Assembly (NCBI GenBank): GCA_003640645.1
Contig: QGHH01000005.1
Coordinates: forward strand, 124,001 to 188,000
Length of the DNA: 64,000 nucleotides
Reading direction: 5' to 3'
Source of the DNA: Fredinandcohnia aciditolerans
GTDB lineage: Bacteria > Bacillota > Bacilli > Bacillales > Bacillaceae_L
Shown: piece by piece, positions 19,507 to 28,810 of the stretch
Numbering within the stretch: position 1 is the first letter of the stretch
How the letters are laid out: each line of letters opens with the position of its first letter
The notes under the pieces: model-generated
Databases searched by the model: none
Seen by the model: only the letters and a program-made list of their open reading frames with translations
Told to the model about the DNA's origin: nothing
Translations under genes and position numbers: made by a program

Positions 19507-20610
19507 ATGTTTAAAAAGAAAACAAGTTTTGGTCTTGCATTTCTTCTTGCAGCTAGCACTTTGTTAGGTGCATGTGGAGGCGCAGATGAAGAAGGTACTG
19601 GTGCCGGTAATGGCGAAGGCGCTGATCTAAAAGTAGGTATGTCTACTGATGCCGGTTCAATCGACGATAAATCATTTAACCAAGGTACATGGGAAGGTAT
19701 TTTGGCTGCTAAAGAAGAGTATGGCATTCAAGAAAAGTATCTTAAACCAGCAGGCGAAACAGAAGCAGATTATCTCAAAGAAATTGGAAACTTATACGAT
19801 GCAGGTTACAAATTTATTGTAACACCTGGTTTCAAATTCGAAACAGCAATCTATCAAGCACAGTCTAAATATGAAGATGCTAAATTTATTATTTTAGATG
19901 GTAACCCACATAAGGGTGACTTTGTTCCAGAAGTAGCTGACAATACAGTTGCAGTATTCTTCGCTGAGCATGAGTCTGGTTTCTTAGCTGGTGTTGCTGC
20001 TGCTTTAGAATTAAAAGAAGGAGAAGCAGGATTCATTGGTGGTATGGAAATGCCTGCTGTTCAAAAATTCAATTGGGGCTTCCAGCAGGGGTTAGCCTAT
20101 GCTAATGAGAATCTAGGAACAAACCTTACAATTAAAGCGGAAAATGTTATCTACCAAGGTAGTTTTACTGATACAGCAGCAGGTGGCCAAATCGCTGCTC
20201 AAATGTATGATCGTGGAGTAAATGTTATTTTCGCAGCTGCTGGTGGAGTAGGTTTTGGTGCTATTACTGAAGCAAAAAACCGTGCTAAAGCAGGAGAAGA
20301 AGTTTGGATGTTAGGTGTAGACGTAGACCAATATGCTGATGGAGTTTATGAAGGTGAAAAATCAGTTATCTTGACTTCAGCGATGAAGAAAATTGGTAAT
20401 GCCACAAAAGATTTAATCAAACAAGAGCTAGATGGAAAATTCCCAGGGGGAGAAACCATAACTTATGATGTGAAAAATGATGGTGTCGGAATTCCAGATG
20501 AAAATCCGAACCTAAGCGAAGAAACTGTTACGAAAGTTAAAGAAGTTTATGAAAAGATTAAATCTGGTGAAATTGAAGTCTCAGGTGAACAAGGTAACTT
20601 AATCAAGTAA
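19507..20610 (+). CDS. nupN: BMP-family substrate-binding lipoprotein (nucleoside ABC transporter)
   Basis: A 367-aa basic-membrane-protein family lipoprotein with signal peptide and lipobox LGAC, so Cys23 would be lipidated. The body has the BMP features DAGSIDDKSFNQGTWEG and AAGGVGFGAI. The closest known system is NupNOPQ (YufNOPQ), a guanosine/purine nucleoside importer of B. subtilis; the substrate here is inferred. A GGGGG ribosome-binding site precedes the ATG. A 10-bp-stem terminator separates it from the ATPase gene. Confidence 0.88.
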   Translation: MFKKKTSFGLAFLLAASTLLGACGGADEEGTGAGNGEGADLKVGMSTDAGSIDDKSFNQGTWEGILAAKEEYGIQEKYLKPAGETEADYLKEIGNLYDAGYKFIVTPGFKFETAIYQAQSKYEDAKFIILDGNPHKGDFVPEVADNTVAVFFAEHESGFLAGVAAALELKEGEAGFIGGMEMPAVQKFNWGFQQGLAYANENLGTNLTIKAENVIYQGSFTDTAAGGQIAAQMYDRGVNVIFAAAGGVGFGAITEAKNRAKAGEEVWMLGVDVDQYADGVYEGEKSVILTSAMKKIGNATKDLIKQELDGKFPGGETITYDVKNDGVGIPDENPNLSEETVTKVKEVYEKIKSGEIEVSGEQGNLIK

Positions 20611-20623
20611 TAATTTTGCTGAT

Positions 20624-20652
20624 AAAGAGACGGTTTCATCCGTCTCTTTTGT
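20624..20652 (+). terminator. Terminator inside the nup operon
   Basis: AAAGAGACGG/CCGTCTCTTT, 10-bp perfect stem, TTTCAT loop. It lies between binding-protein and ATPase genes and would raise the binding-protein to ATPase ratio. Confidence 0.85.
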
Positions 20653-20747
20653 GTATGACCTTTAAACATGAGGAGACACATTATTTAAGGATGATTGGGG
20701 ACTCCTAATAAAAGGATATTTCAGTCTAAAAAAAGGTGAGTGCTACT

Positions 20748-22274
20748 ATGGAATATGTTGTGGAAATGCTAAATATCAGGAAGGAATTTCCAGGTATTAT
20801 AGCAAATGATAATATCACTCTTACTTTAAAAAAAGGGGAGATACACGCTTTACTTGGAGAAAATGGGGCAGGCAAGTCCACGCTCATGGGTGTGCTTTTT
20901 GGTATGTACCAGCCTGAGCAAGGAATGATTAAAGTAAATGGGAAACAGGTACACATTACCAATCCTAACGTTGCAAATCGTTTAGGTATTGGTATGGTAC
21001 ACCAACACTTTAAGTTAGTTGAAAATTTTACAGTTACAGAAAATATTATTCTAGGAAGTGAACCTCTAAAGAGTGGGGTTGTCCTAGATATACAAAGTGC
21101 CGCAAAACGAATTGAAGAGTTATCAAAATATTATGGACTAAATGTGGATCCACATGCAAAAATAGAAGACATTTCTGTTGGTATGCAGCAGCGTGTTGAA
21201 ATCATGAAGATGCTTTTCCGTGAAGCAGATGTGCTCATTTTTGATGAGCCTACCGCTGTGTTAACGCCAAGTGAAATAGATGAATTAATGAAGATCATGA
21301 AGAACTTAATCAAAGAAGGAAAATCAATCATTATCATCACACACAAATTGAAGGAAATTAAAGCTGTAGCAGATCGATGTACAGTTATACGTAGAGGAAA
21401 ATATATAGGAACAGTGGATGTCGCCCAAGCAAGCGAAGCAAGTTTAGCCGAAATGATGGTTGGTAGACATGTGTCCTTTAAAGTAGATAAAAATGAAAGT
21501 ACACCAGGCGATGTGGTATTAGAAATAGATTCCCTTTCTGTTAAAAATAACCGAAAGGTCATGGGGTTAAAAAACTTTTCTTTAACAGTTAATAAAGGCG
21601 AAATCGTTGGAATAGCAGGTGTTGAAGGAAATGGTCAATCGGAACTAGTAGAAGCAATTACAGGTCTCAGAAAAGCAGAGACAGGCAAAATTCTCATGAA
21701 TGGTGAGGATATTACTACTCTACCAGTGCGACAACGTATTGAAAAAGGGATTGCTCATATACCAGAAGACAGACAAAAACGTGGTCTTGTTTTGGATTAT
21801 TCTCTCCAATCTAATATGGTGTTAGAGGTCTATAAAAAACCACCATTTTCAAAGCATGGTTTGTTGAAATTCTCTGCTATGAAAGAATATGCAAAAAATA
21901 TTATAGAAAAATTTGATGTGCGTTCAGGAGAGGGAGAAGTATCCATTGCAAGAACCTTATCCGGTGGTAACCAACAAAAAGCGATAATTGGGAGAGAACT
22001 TGAGTTAGACCCTGATTTACTAATTGCCGTTCAGCCTACGAGGGGGCTTGATGTTGGATCAATTGAGTATATCCATAAACGATTAATTGAGCACCGTGAT
22101 AAAGGAAAGGCTGTACTTTTAATCTCTTTAGAACTTGATGAAGTTTTACAGCTTTCTGATCGCATTGCCGCTGTAAATAACGGTGAACTCATTGGGATTG
22201 TTAATGCCTCTGAAACAAATGAAAATGAGGTTGGTCTCATGATGGCGGGTGTAAGTAAGGAGAGAAGTGTATGA
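20748..22274 (+). CDS. nupO: Nucleoside ABC transporter ATP-binding protein
   Basis: A 508-aa double ATPase of the RbsA/NupO type. The first domain has Walker A GENGAGKST from residue 37, a signature ISVGMQQRVEI and Walker B VLIFDEP. The second domain has GVEGNGQSE in place of a classic P-loop and LSGGNQQK, typical of this family, where only one site is fully active. The ATG at 20748 follows AAAGGTGAG; the upstream in-frame GTG overlaps that site. It overlaps nupP by four bases. Confidence 0.93.
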   Translation: MEYVVEMLNIRKEFPGIIANDNITLTLKKGEIHALLGENGAGKSTLMGVLFGMYQPEQGMIKVNGKQVHITNPNVANRLGIGMVHQHFKLVENFTVTENIILGSEPLKSGVVLDIQSAAKRIEELSKYYGLNVDPHAKIEDISVGMQQRVEIMKMLFREADVLIFDEPTAVLTPSEIDELMKIMKNLIKEGKSIIIITHKLKEIKAVADRCTVIRRGKYIGTVDVAQASEASLAEMMVGRHVSFKVDKNESTPGDVVLEIDSLSVKNNRKVMGLKNFSLTVNKGEIVGIAGVEGNGQSELVEAITGLRKAETGKILMNGEDITTLPVRQRIEKGIAHIPEDRQKRGLVLDYSLQSNMVLEVYKKPPFSKHGLLKFSAMKEYAKNIIEKFDVRSGEGEVSIARTLSGGNQQKAIIGRELELDPDLLIAVQPTRGLDVGSIEYIHKRLIEHRDKGKAVLLISLELDEVLQLSDRIAAVNNGELIGIVNASETNENEVGLMMAGVSKERSV

Positions 22275-23335
22275 GAAATACAATAATTTCATTAATTGCA
22301 GTACTTTTTGGTCTGCTTGCTGGTGGATTGTTAATGTTGTTTATCGGAAGCAATCCTTTTGAAGGATATCTTTATCTATTCCAGGGAGGATTAAAAAATA
22401 TTTCTAGACTGGGTGATACATTAGCGACAGCTACACCGTTAATCTTTACTGGTCTATCAGTTGCTTTTGCATTCCGTACTGGCTTATTTAATATCGGAGC
22501 TTCTGGTCAGGTGCTAATCGGAGGTTTACTTGCGACCGCTGTGGGCTTAACTTTTGACTGGTCAAGACCAGTGCTCTTACTCGTGATGATTTTAGCGGGT
22601 TTCTTGGGTGGAGCATTATGGGCATTTATTCCCGGACTACTTAAGGCAAGATTTAACGTCCATGAAGTGGTTTCAACTATCATGATGAACTGGGTTGCCT
22701 ACTGGACTGTTTATTATGTCATTCCAGGTTATTTTAAGGGTGAGTACCTTGAGACAGAGTCAAAAAAATTACCAGATGAAGCAACATTAAGAGTACCATT
22801 TTTAAGCGATATGTTCCAAGGCTCTTATATCAACCTTGGATTGTTTTTAGGAATTATTGCTGTTATCGTTATTGGTTTTATCATTAATAAAACAACACTC
22901 GGATTTGAATTAAAAGCCGTTGGTTTTAATCGACATGCTGCCGAATATGCTGGAATGCGTGTAAATTCAAATATTGTATTATCCATGGTCATTTCAGGTG
23001 GATTAGCTGGTCTAGGTGGAGTAGCAATGTATACCGGTAATGCAACAAGCATGCAAATTGGTGTTTTACCATCACAAGGTTTTGATGGTATTGCAGTAGC
23101 TTTATTAGGGGCAAACAGTCCGATCGGGGTATTCTTTGCAGCAGTATTTTTTGGAATCCTCTATTCAGGAACTGGATTTATGAATGCAATGACGGAAATC
23201 CCTCCGGAAATTGCGAATACGATAATTGCCATTATCATTTATTTTGCTGCAACAAGCATCTTAATCGAACGCCTATTAAATAAGTTCAAAAAAAGAAAAA
23301 CTAGCGAGACTAATGTGAAAAAGGAGGGTGCGTAA
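22271..23335 (+). CDS. nupP: Nucleoside ABC transporter permease 1
   Basis: A 354-aa BPD_transp_2-family permease with about ten hydrophobic helices and the family motif GLSVAFAFRTGLFNIGASGQ. It forms the membrane channel with NupQ and is energised by NupO. The start overlaps the nupO stop (ATGA). A KKRKTSETNVKKEG tail is cytoplasmic and basic. Confidence 0.92.
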   Translation: MRNTIISLIAVLFGLLAGGLLMLFIGSNPFEGYLYLFQGGLKNISRLGDTLATATPLIFTGLSVAFAFRTGLFNIGASGQVLIGGLLATAVGLTFDWSRPVLLLVMILAGFLGGALWAFIPGLLKARFNVHEVVSTIMMNWVAYWTVYYVIPGYFKGEYLETESKKLPDEATLRVPFLSDMFQGSYINLGLFLGIIAVIVIGFIINKTTLGFELKAVGFNRHAAEYAGMRVNSNIVLSMVISGGLAGLGGVAMYTGNATSMQIGVLPSQGFDGIAVALLGANSPIGVFFAAVFFGILYSGTGFMNAMTEIPPEIANTIIAIIIYFAATSILIERLLNKFKKRKTSETNVKKEGA

Positions 23336-23336
23336 T

Positions 23337-24290
23337 ATGTGGTCTATTATTGAGCAAATCTTTCCATACGCAATTGCTTATACAATCCCTCTGCTAATTA
23401 CGGCGCTAGGCGGATTATTTAGCGAACGAAGCGGTGTTGTAAACATAGGTTTAGACGGACTAATGATTTTTGGTGCATTCGCAGGGGCGCTTACTATCAA
23501 TTTTCTTCAAGATGATATAACGAATCAACTTTTAGTCTTATGGATTGGGTTAATTGCCGGAGCGTTGATGGGAATTCTTTTTTCGCTTTTACACGCATTC
23601 GCTAGTATTAACCTAAATGCGAACCAAATTATTAGCGGTACTGCAATCAATATGATCGCAGGGGCTTTGACTGTATTTCTCGCGCGAAATATGACAGGTA
23701 GTGGTAATATCCGTATTACTAGTGGATTTGTACCAGATGATATTCCATTTTTATCTTCCATTCCAATAATAGGTGATTTGTTTTTTACTCGAACCTACCC
23801 AACAACATGGTTAATCTTACTTATTTTATTAATTAGCTCGTTTATGTTGTATAAAACAAAAACGGGATTGCGTTTGCGTTCTTGTGGTGAGTTTCCACAG
23901 GCAGCAGAAGCAGCAGGTGTAAATGTAAGACGCATTCGCTATTTAGGTGTTATTCTTTCAGGTGCGTTTTCAGGTTTAAGTGGAGCAATTATTATAGTTA
24001 CGTACGCTGGAGAGTTTACTGGGAATGTTTCTGGATTAGGATTCTTGGCACTTGCTGCCTTAATATTTGGTCAATGGAAGCCACTTGGAATTTTAGGAGC
24101 TACCTTGTTCTTTGGGATTGCAACAACTATCGCAAACGTATCCCAGGTAATACCAGAGCTTGCAGTTATACCACCAATTTTATTAAAGATATTCCCTTAT
24201 GTGGTAACTTTAATTGCATTGGTTATCTTTTCAAAATCTTCTCAAGCACCTAAAGCAGCGGGAGAACCATTTGATTCTGGGAAACGGTAA
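23337..24290 (+). CDS. nupQ: Nucleoside ABC transporter permease 2
   Basis: A 317-aa BPD_transp_2 permease, partner of NupP. It has the paired motif FSERSGVVNIGLDGLM and the coupling-region segment LRLRSCGEFPQAAEAAGV. The ATG at 23337 follows AAGGAGGGTG and lies one base after nupP. A terminator follows, so the operon ends here. Confidence 0.92.
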   Translation: MWSIIEQIFPYAIAYTIPLLITALGGLFSERSGVVNIGLDGLMIFGAFAGALTINFLQDDITNQLLVLWIGLIAGALMGILFSLLHAFASINLNANQIISGTAINMIAGALTVFLARNMTGSGNIRITSGFVPDDIPFLSSIPIIGDLFFTRTYPTTWLILLILLISSFMLYKTKTGLRLRSCGEFPQAAEAAGVNVRRIRYLGVILSGAFSGLSGAIIIVTYAGEFTGNVSGLGFLALAALIFGQWKPLGILGATLFFGIATTIANVSQVIPELAVIPPILLKIFPYVVTLIALVIFSKSSQAPKAAGEPFDSGKR

Positions 24291-24302
24291 GATTATACTT
24301 TT

Positions 24303-24334
24303 AAAGGAATGGCCGAAGTGTCATTCCTTTTTTA
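24303..24334 (+). terminator. Terminator after nupQ
   Basis: AAAGGAATG/CATTCCTTT arms, 10-nt loop, T-run. Confidence 0.88.
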
Positions 24335-24355
24335 AATTGAAATGGGAGGACAATA

Positions 24356-24535
24356 ATGAGCAAAAAAGAAACGTTTTGGGGGATATTATGCCTCATCTTA
24401 GTGCTGTTGGCTTATATCGTTCCTTATGTCTTTTTAACAGGTGTTACCGCATGGTACGGTAGTTTTCTATTGTGGATTGTTTTGGCATTACTCATTATTA
24501 TTATTAATTACATACTAACAAGGGACTGGAGGTGA
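24356..24535 (+). CDS. YhdT-like small membrane protein (DUF997)
   Basis: A 59-aa protein with two predicted helices (about residues 8-29 and 35-54) and a basic C-terminus ending RDWR. A GGGAGGA ribosome-binding site precedes the ATG at 24356. Its stop lies within the ribosome-binding region of the symporter that follows. Small YhdT/YhjC proteins often precede PanF-type sodium symporters and may be an accessory subunit; this is inference. Confidence 0.8.
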   Translation: MSKKETFWGILCLILVLLAYIVPYVFLTGVTAWYGSFLLWIVLALLIIIINYILTRDWR

Positions 24536-24541
24536 GTATGA

Positions 24542-26011
24542 GTGAGTGCTACCTATGTTTGGTGGGGGATTGCCATTTATATTGTGATGTCAATTTTTAT
24601 CGCATATCTATCAAGAAGTGAAAAGCAAGTAAATATGGAGGGCTACTTTTTAGGTAACCGAAAAATGAACGGTTTTGTGTCCGCATTAAGCTATAGTGCA
24701 ACGACTTATAGTGCTTTCATGATGGTTGGATTGGCTGGTTTAACTTATCGTGGTGGTGTAGGAGCATTAGGTTTTGAAATTATTTATTTTATGGGGGTTA
24801 CCCTTGTTGCTTTTTTTGGACCGCGTTTTTGGATTGTCGGAAAGAAATTCGGCTATGTGACACCGTCTGAAATGTTAGGGGATCGTTACGATGATAAAAG
24901 GGTTGCAGCTATTATTTCGATATCAAGCTGTATTTTTCTAATCCCGTATAGTGCCGTTCAATTAGCGGGTGTTGGTTATTTATTAGAAGGGATAACAAAT
25001 GGGGAAATAAGCTTTACTACTGGGGCAATATTAGCAACTATTTTAGCACTAATTTTCACATATATTTCTGGAATTCGCTCTGTGATGTGGACGGATTCCC
25101 TTCAGGCACTTGTGATGATAGTTTCCTCGTCCCTAGTTGTAATTTTATTAGTAAATACATTGGGTGGTTTTGGCAGTTTCTTTAACGTACTGAGGACAAG
25201 CCATCCAGATTCATTAACAGTTCCGGGGAATGGCTATTTTAGTTTTCCAACCTTTTTGTCATTAACCATTCCATGGATTTTCTTTAGTCTATCTAATCCT
25301 CAGGTAAGTCAGCGTTTATATATGCCTTCGTCTTTGGGAAGTTTACGAAAAATGTTATTAGGCTTCCTCGTGTTCGGCTTTATATATACAATTGTATCAG
25401 TAATGTGGGGATATTCAGCGATATTATTGTTCCCGGGTCTTGAGAATCCAGATGTAGCAACACCAAATCTTTTATCTTCTGTACATGTTCCTATAGTTCT
25501 AGGCGTAATTGTTATGGTTTCAATTATGGCAGCTGCTATTTCTACAATTGATTCTATTTTATTGACCCTTTCATCGTTATTTGCAAGAGATGTGTATGGA
25601 ATGTCAAGTAAAGCTAAGAATGAGCAACAACAATTAAAAGTGGGTAAATTTGTAATCCCCGTAATCGCAATTCTTGCCTATGGATTTGCCGAGATGCAAT
25701 TAGATTTAATTGCTGTTCTTTCTGTTGCTTCGTCTGCAGGCTTAATCGTAGTCGTTCCGGCAATTATCGGAGCCTTCTTTTGGAAAAGAGGCACCGCGAC
25801 AGGTGTTATGTGTAGTGTTACGATAAGTGGATTAGTAGTAATATTACTTGAAGCTATGAAGTATAAACCATTCGGCTATGGTTCAGGTGTATGGGGACTG
25901 CTTCTTTCTGTTGTGTTATTTGTAGGAGTGAGTCTTGCAACTAGACCACCTGAAAAGAAGGCGAATGAATTTTTAACGTATTTAAAAAATGAACTTTCAA
26001 AAAATCAATGA
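24542..26011 (+). CDS. Sodium:solute symporter (PanF/YhjB-like)
   Basis: A 489-aa SSS-family secondary transporter with about 13 membrane helices. The N-terminal SYSATTYSAFMMVGLAGLTYRGG and the AAAISTIDSILLTLSSLFARD segment belong to the sodium-binding core. The nearest described relatives are PanF (pantothenate) and B. subtilis YhjB; the substrate cannot be read from sequence. The start is GTG at 24542, 7 nt after GGAGGTG, coupled to the small YhdT-like gene. Confidence 0.88.
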   Translation: MSATYVWWGIAIYIVMSIFIAYLSRSEKQVNMEGYFLGNRKMNGFVSALSYSATTYSAFMMVGLAGLTYRGGVGALGFEIIYFMGVTLVAFFGPRFWIVGKKFGYVTPSEMLGDRYDDKRVAAIISISSCIFLIPYSAVQLAGVGYLLEGITNGEISFTTGAILATILALIFTYISGIRSVMWTDSLQALVMIVSSSLVVILLVNTLGGFGSFFNVLRTSHPDSLTVPGNGYFSFPTFLSLTIPWIFFSLSNPQVSQRLYMPSSLGSLRKMLLGFLVFGFIYTIVSVMWGYSAILLFPGLENPDVATPNLLSSVHVPIVLGVIVMVSIMAAAISTIDSILLTLSSLFARDVYGMSSKAKNEQQQLKVGKFVIPVIAILAYGFAEMQLDLIAVLSVASSAGLIVVVPAIIGAFFWKRGTATGVMCSVTISGLVVILLEAMKYKPFGYGSGVWGLLLSVVLFVGVSLATRPPEKKANEFLTYLKNELSKNQ

Positions 26012-26020
26012 TTAGTTTAG

Positions 26021-26050
26021 CAAACCAGTAATGTACTGGTTTGTTTTTCT
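26021..26050 (+). terminator. Terminator after the symporter gene
   Basis: AAACCAGTA/TACTGGTTT with an ATG loop and TTTTTCTTT tail. Confidence 0.92.
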
Positions 26051-26190
26051 TTATTAAGAAAATTTTAGGAGGCGAAACTTGAATTTATTACTAATTTGAG
26101 GTTATAGTGATTCTAAGATTAAAAATTAGTTTTGGTTAAAATATAGCCATATAGTGTTTTGCTATGACCAAAAAGGAGGCTATGTATAAG

Positions 26191-27471
26191 ATGTTTTTAT
26201 TGGATGAAAATGAGCATAAGTTAAACGGTTTCACGCTCCATACGGTTAAAACTGATAAATTTAAAACGAATACAATAGTACTTAGAATGAAAGCTCCGCT
26301 GGAAGAGGAATATGTTACACAAAGAGCATTACTTCCATATGTATTGCAAAGTGAAACACCTAGCTATCCCTCAACAACGAGTTTACGCTCCTATTTAGAT
26401 GAATTATATGGTGCTGTATTATATGTGGACCTAGCGAAAAAAGGAGAACACCATATTATTACCTTTTTCGTGGAAATAGCAAATGAACTATTTTTAAAAG
26501 ACCAAACACCACTTCTAGACAAAGCAATCACCTTGTTGCAGGAAATTGTATTATCTCCTGTTACGGAAAATGGAGCTTTTAAAAGCACGGTCGTGGAAAA
26601 AGAAAAACGGAGCCTTAAACAACGAATACAAGCTGTTTATGATGATAAAATGAGATATTCGAATTTACGTTTAGTTGAAGAAATGTGTAAGGATGAACCT
26701 TATCACCTCCATGTAAACGGAAGAATTGAAGATCTAGACAGCATTTCAGCAGAATCTCTATATACCTATTATCAAAAAGCATTGGCTGAAGATGAGATTG
26801 ACTTATATATAATCGGAAACTTTGAACCTGAAAAGGTAAAAGAAGTTGTCTCTTCTACATTCACGTTTTCTGAGCGCAACACACGTCCAGAAATTGAAAC
26901 AAAAACCAAGCAGGTTGAAAAAGGTAATGTAGTAATCGAAAACCAAGATGTGAAACAAGGTAAACTCAATATTGGCTACCGGACAAATACAACTTTTAGT
27001 GACCCAGACTATGACGCACTTCAAGTGTTTAACGGAATTTATGGTGGTTTTTCACATTCAAAATTATTTATAAATGTCCGAGAAAAAGAAAGCCTGGCAT
27101 ACTATGCAGCATCTAGGGTGGAAAGTCATAAGGGTCTTCTTATGGTGATGTCCGGTATTGATGTAAATAATTATGACCGAGCAGTAACCATTATCAAAGA
27201 ACAAATGAAAGCAATGATTGATGGAGATTTTACAGAGGATATCCTAACTCAAACAAAAGCGGTCATTCGAAATCAGTTACTTGAAACAATCGATACATCC
27301 CGTGGTATCGCTGAAGTTTTATATCATAATGTTATTTCACAGAAATCAAGAAAGCTTCAGGATTGGATAGCTGGAATTGAAGCAGTCACAAAGGAGGAAG
27401 TAGTCAATGTTGCCAAGAAAATTGAACTTGATACGATTTACTTCCTTACTGGATTGGAGGGGCGTTCATAA
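26191..27471 (+). CDS. ymfF: M16-like protein YmfF (no zinc motif)
   Basis: A 426-aa M16-fold protein that lacks the HxxEH zinc motif at its usual N-terminal position, so it is probably a non-catalytic partner of YmfH encoded next. It keeps the C-terminal M16 segment FINVREKESLAYYAASR. The ATG at 26191 is best placed from AGGAGG (26174-26179); ATG 26182 is too close. Its stop overlaps the YmfH start by one base. Confidence 0.9.
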   Translation: MFLLDENEHKLNGFTLHTVKTDKFKTNTIVLRMKAPLEEEYVTQRALLPYVLQSETPSYPSTTSLRSYLDELYGAVLYVDLAKKGEHHIITFFVEIANELFLKDQTPLLDKAITLLQEIVLSPVTENGAFKSTVVEKEKRSLKQRIQAVYDDKMRYSNLRLVEEMCKDEPYHLHVNGRIEDLDSISAESLYTYYQKALAEDEIDLYIIGNFEPEKVKEVVSSTFTFSERNTRPEIETKTKQVEKGNVVIENQDVKQGKLNIGYRTNTTFSDPDYDALQVFNGIYGGFSHSKLFINVREKESLAYYAASRVESHKGLLMVMSGIDVNNYDRAVTIIKEQMKAMIDGDFTEDILTQTKAVIRNQLLETIDTSRGIAEVLYHNVISQKSRKLQDWIAGIEAVTKEEVVNVAKKIELDTIYFLTGLEGRS

Positions 27472-28760
27472 TGGATAAAATCACATTTGATCAACTTCAA
27501 GAAGTACTTTTTCACGAGAAGCTTGAAAATGGTCTTAACGTCTACATCCTGCCGAAAAAAGGATTTAATAAAACATATGCAACCTTCACGACTAATTATG
27601 GTTCAGTTGATAACCAATTTATACCATTAGGGAAAAATGAATTAACTACAGTACCTGATGGGATCGCTCATTTTTTAGAGCACAAGTTATTTGAAAAAGA
27701 AGATGGAGATGTGTTTCAGGACTTTAGTAAACAGGGTGCCTCTGCGAATGCTTTCACCTCATTCACAAGAACAGCTTATCTTTTTTCGAGTACATCCAAT
27801 GTTGAACTAAATCTAGAAACTTTAATTGACTTTGTCCAAAGTCCTTATTTTACAGAAAAAACAGTTGAAAAAGAAAAAGGCATCATCGGGCAAGAAATAA
27901 CTATGTACGATGATAACCCTGACTGGAGACTTTATTTCGGTGTAATTGAAAATATGTACAAAAATCATCCGGTCCGTATTGATATTGCTGGAACTATTGA
28001 TTCCATTGCCAAAATTACAAAAGATATGCTCTACGAGTGCTATGAAACCTTTTATCATCCGAGTAATATGGTTCTATTTGTTGTTGGTCCGATTGACCCA
28101 GAAAAAATAATGGCGCAAATCAAATCTAATCAAGCCAAAAAAGATTATCAAGACCAGTCTGAAATCGAACGACATTTCGAAGACGAGCCAATTGAAGTAA
28201 ACGAAAAGAAGAAAGTACTAGAAATGAACGTCCAATCTTCAAAGTGTATGGTTGGTGTGAAGGCCTTAAATCCTTCACGTAAAGGTGACGAATTACTTAA
28301 ACAGGAATTATCGATGACCATTCTCTTGGATTGGCTATTTGGAAAAAGTTCTAAACATTATCAAGCATTATATGATGAAGGCTTAATAGATGATACGTTC
28401 TCATATGATTACACAGAAGAACAAGGTTTTGGTTTTGCAATTGTGGGAGGAGATACCTCTAATCCCGATGAATTATCAGCAAAATTACGTAATATTATGC
28501 TTTCAAGTAAAAAACAAGGTATCACATCTGAAGAATTGGACCGTGTTAAAAAGAAAAAGATTGGAGCATTTTTACGCTCTTTAAACTCACCTGATTATAT
28601 TGCAAACCAGTTTACAAGATATGCATTTAATGATATGAATTTATTTGATGTTGTTCCTGTAATGGAAAGTCTAACTGTTGATGATATTATGAAAATTGGG
28701 AATGAAATCTTCGATGAAGTTAGAATGACAGAATGTCAGGTTATTCCTAAAAAGAAGTAA
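27471..28760 (+). CDS. ymfH: M16 family zinc peptidase YmfH
   Basis: A 429-aa M16 metallopeptidase with the inverted zinc motif HFLEH (GIAHFLEHKLF, near residue 67) and a downstream EKEKGIIGQEI glutamate. It pairs with the motif-less YmfF, as in two-subunit M16 proteases. The translation of ymfF and ymfH is coupled. Cellular substrate unknown. A strong hairpin terminator follows. Confidence 0.94.
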   Translation: MDKITFDQLQEVLFHEKLENGLNVYILPKKGFNKTYATFTTNYGSVDNQFIPLGKNELTTVPDGIAHFLEHKLFEKEDGDVFQDFSKQGASANAFTSFTRTAYLFSSTSNVELNLETLIDFVQSPYFTEKTVEKEKGIIGQEITMYDDNPDWRLYFGVIENMYKNHPVRIDIAGTIDSIAKITKDMLYECYETFYHPSNMVLFVVGPIDPEKIMAQIKSNQAKKDYQDQSEIERHFEDEPIEVNEKKKVLEMNVQSSKCMVGVKALNPSRKGDELLKQELSMTILLDWLFGKSSKHYQALYDEGLIDDTFSYDYTEEQGFGFAIVGGDTSNPDELSAKLRNIMLSSKKQGITSEELDRVKKKKIGAFLRSLNSPDYIANQFTRYAFNDMNLFDVVPVMESLTVDDIMKIGNEIFDEVRMTECQVIPKKK

Positions 28761-28765
28761 ATGCT

Positions 28766-28797
28766 AAAGCATCCTTTTCCAAAAGGATGCTTTTTTA
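28766..28797 (+). terminator. Terminator after ymfH
   Basis: AAAGCATCCTTTT/AAAAGGATGCTTT, a 13-bp stem (the inner pairs form the loop), then T. Confidence 0.93.
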
Positions 28798-28810
28798 AGG
28801 GGAAATGAAT

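Noticed and set aside
24214-24462. 82-codon ORF across the nupQ end and its terminator
   Set aside because: It reads through a terminator and overlaps two better genes in other frames.
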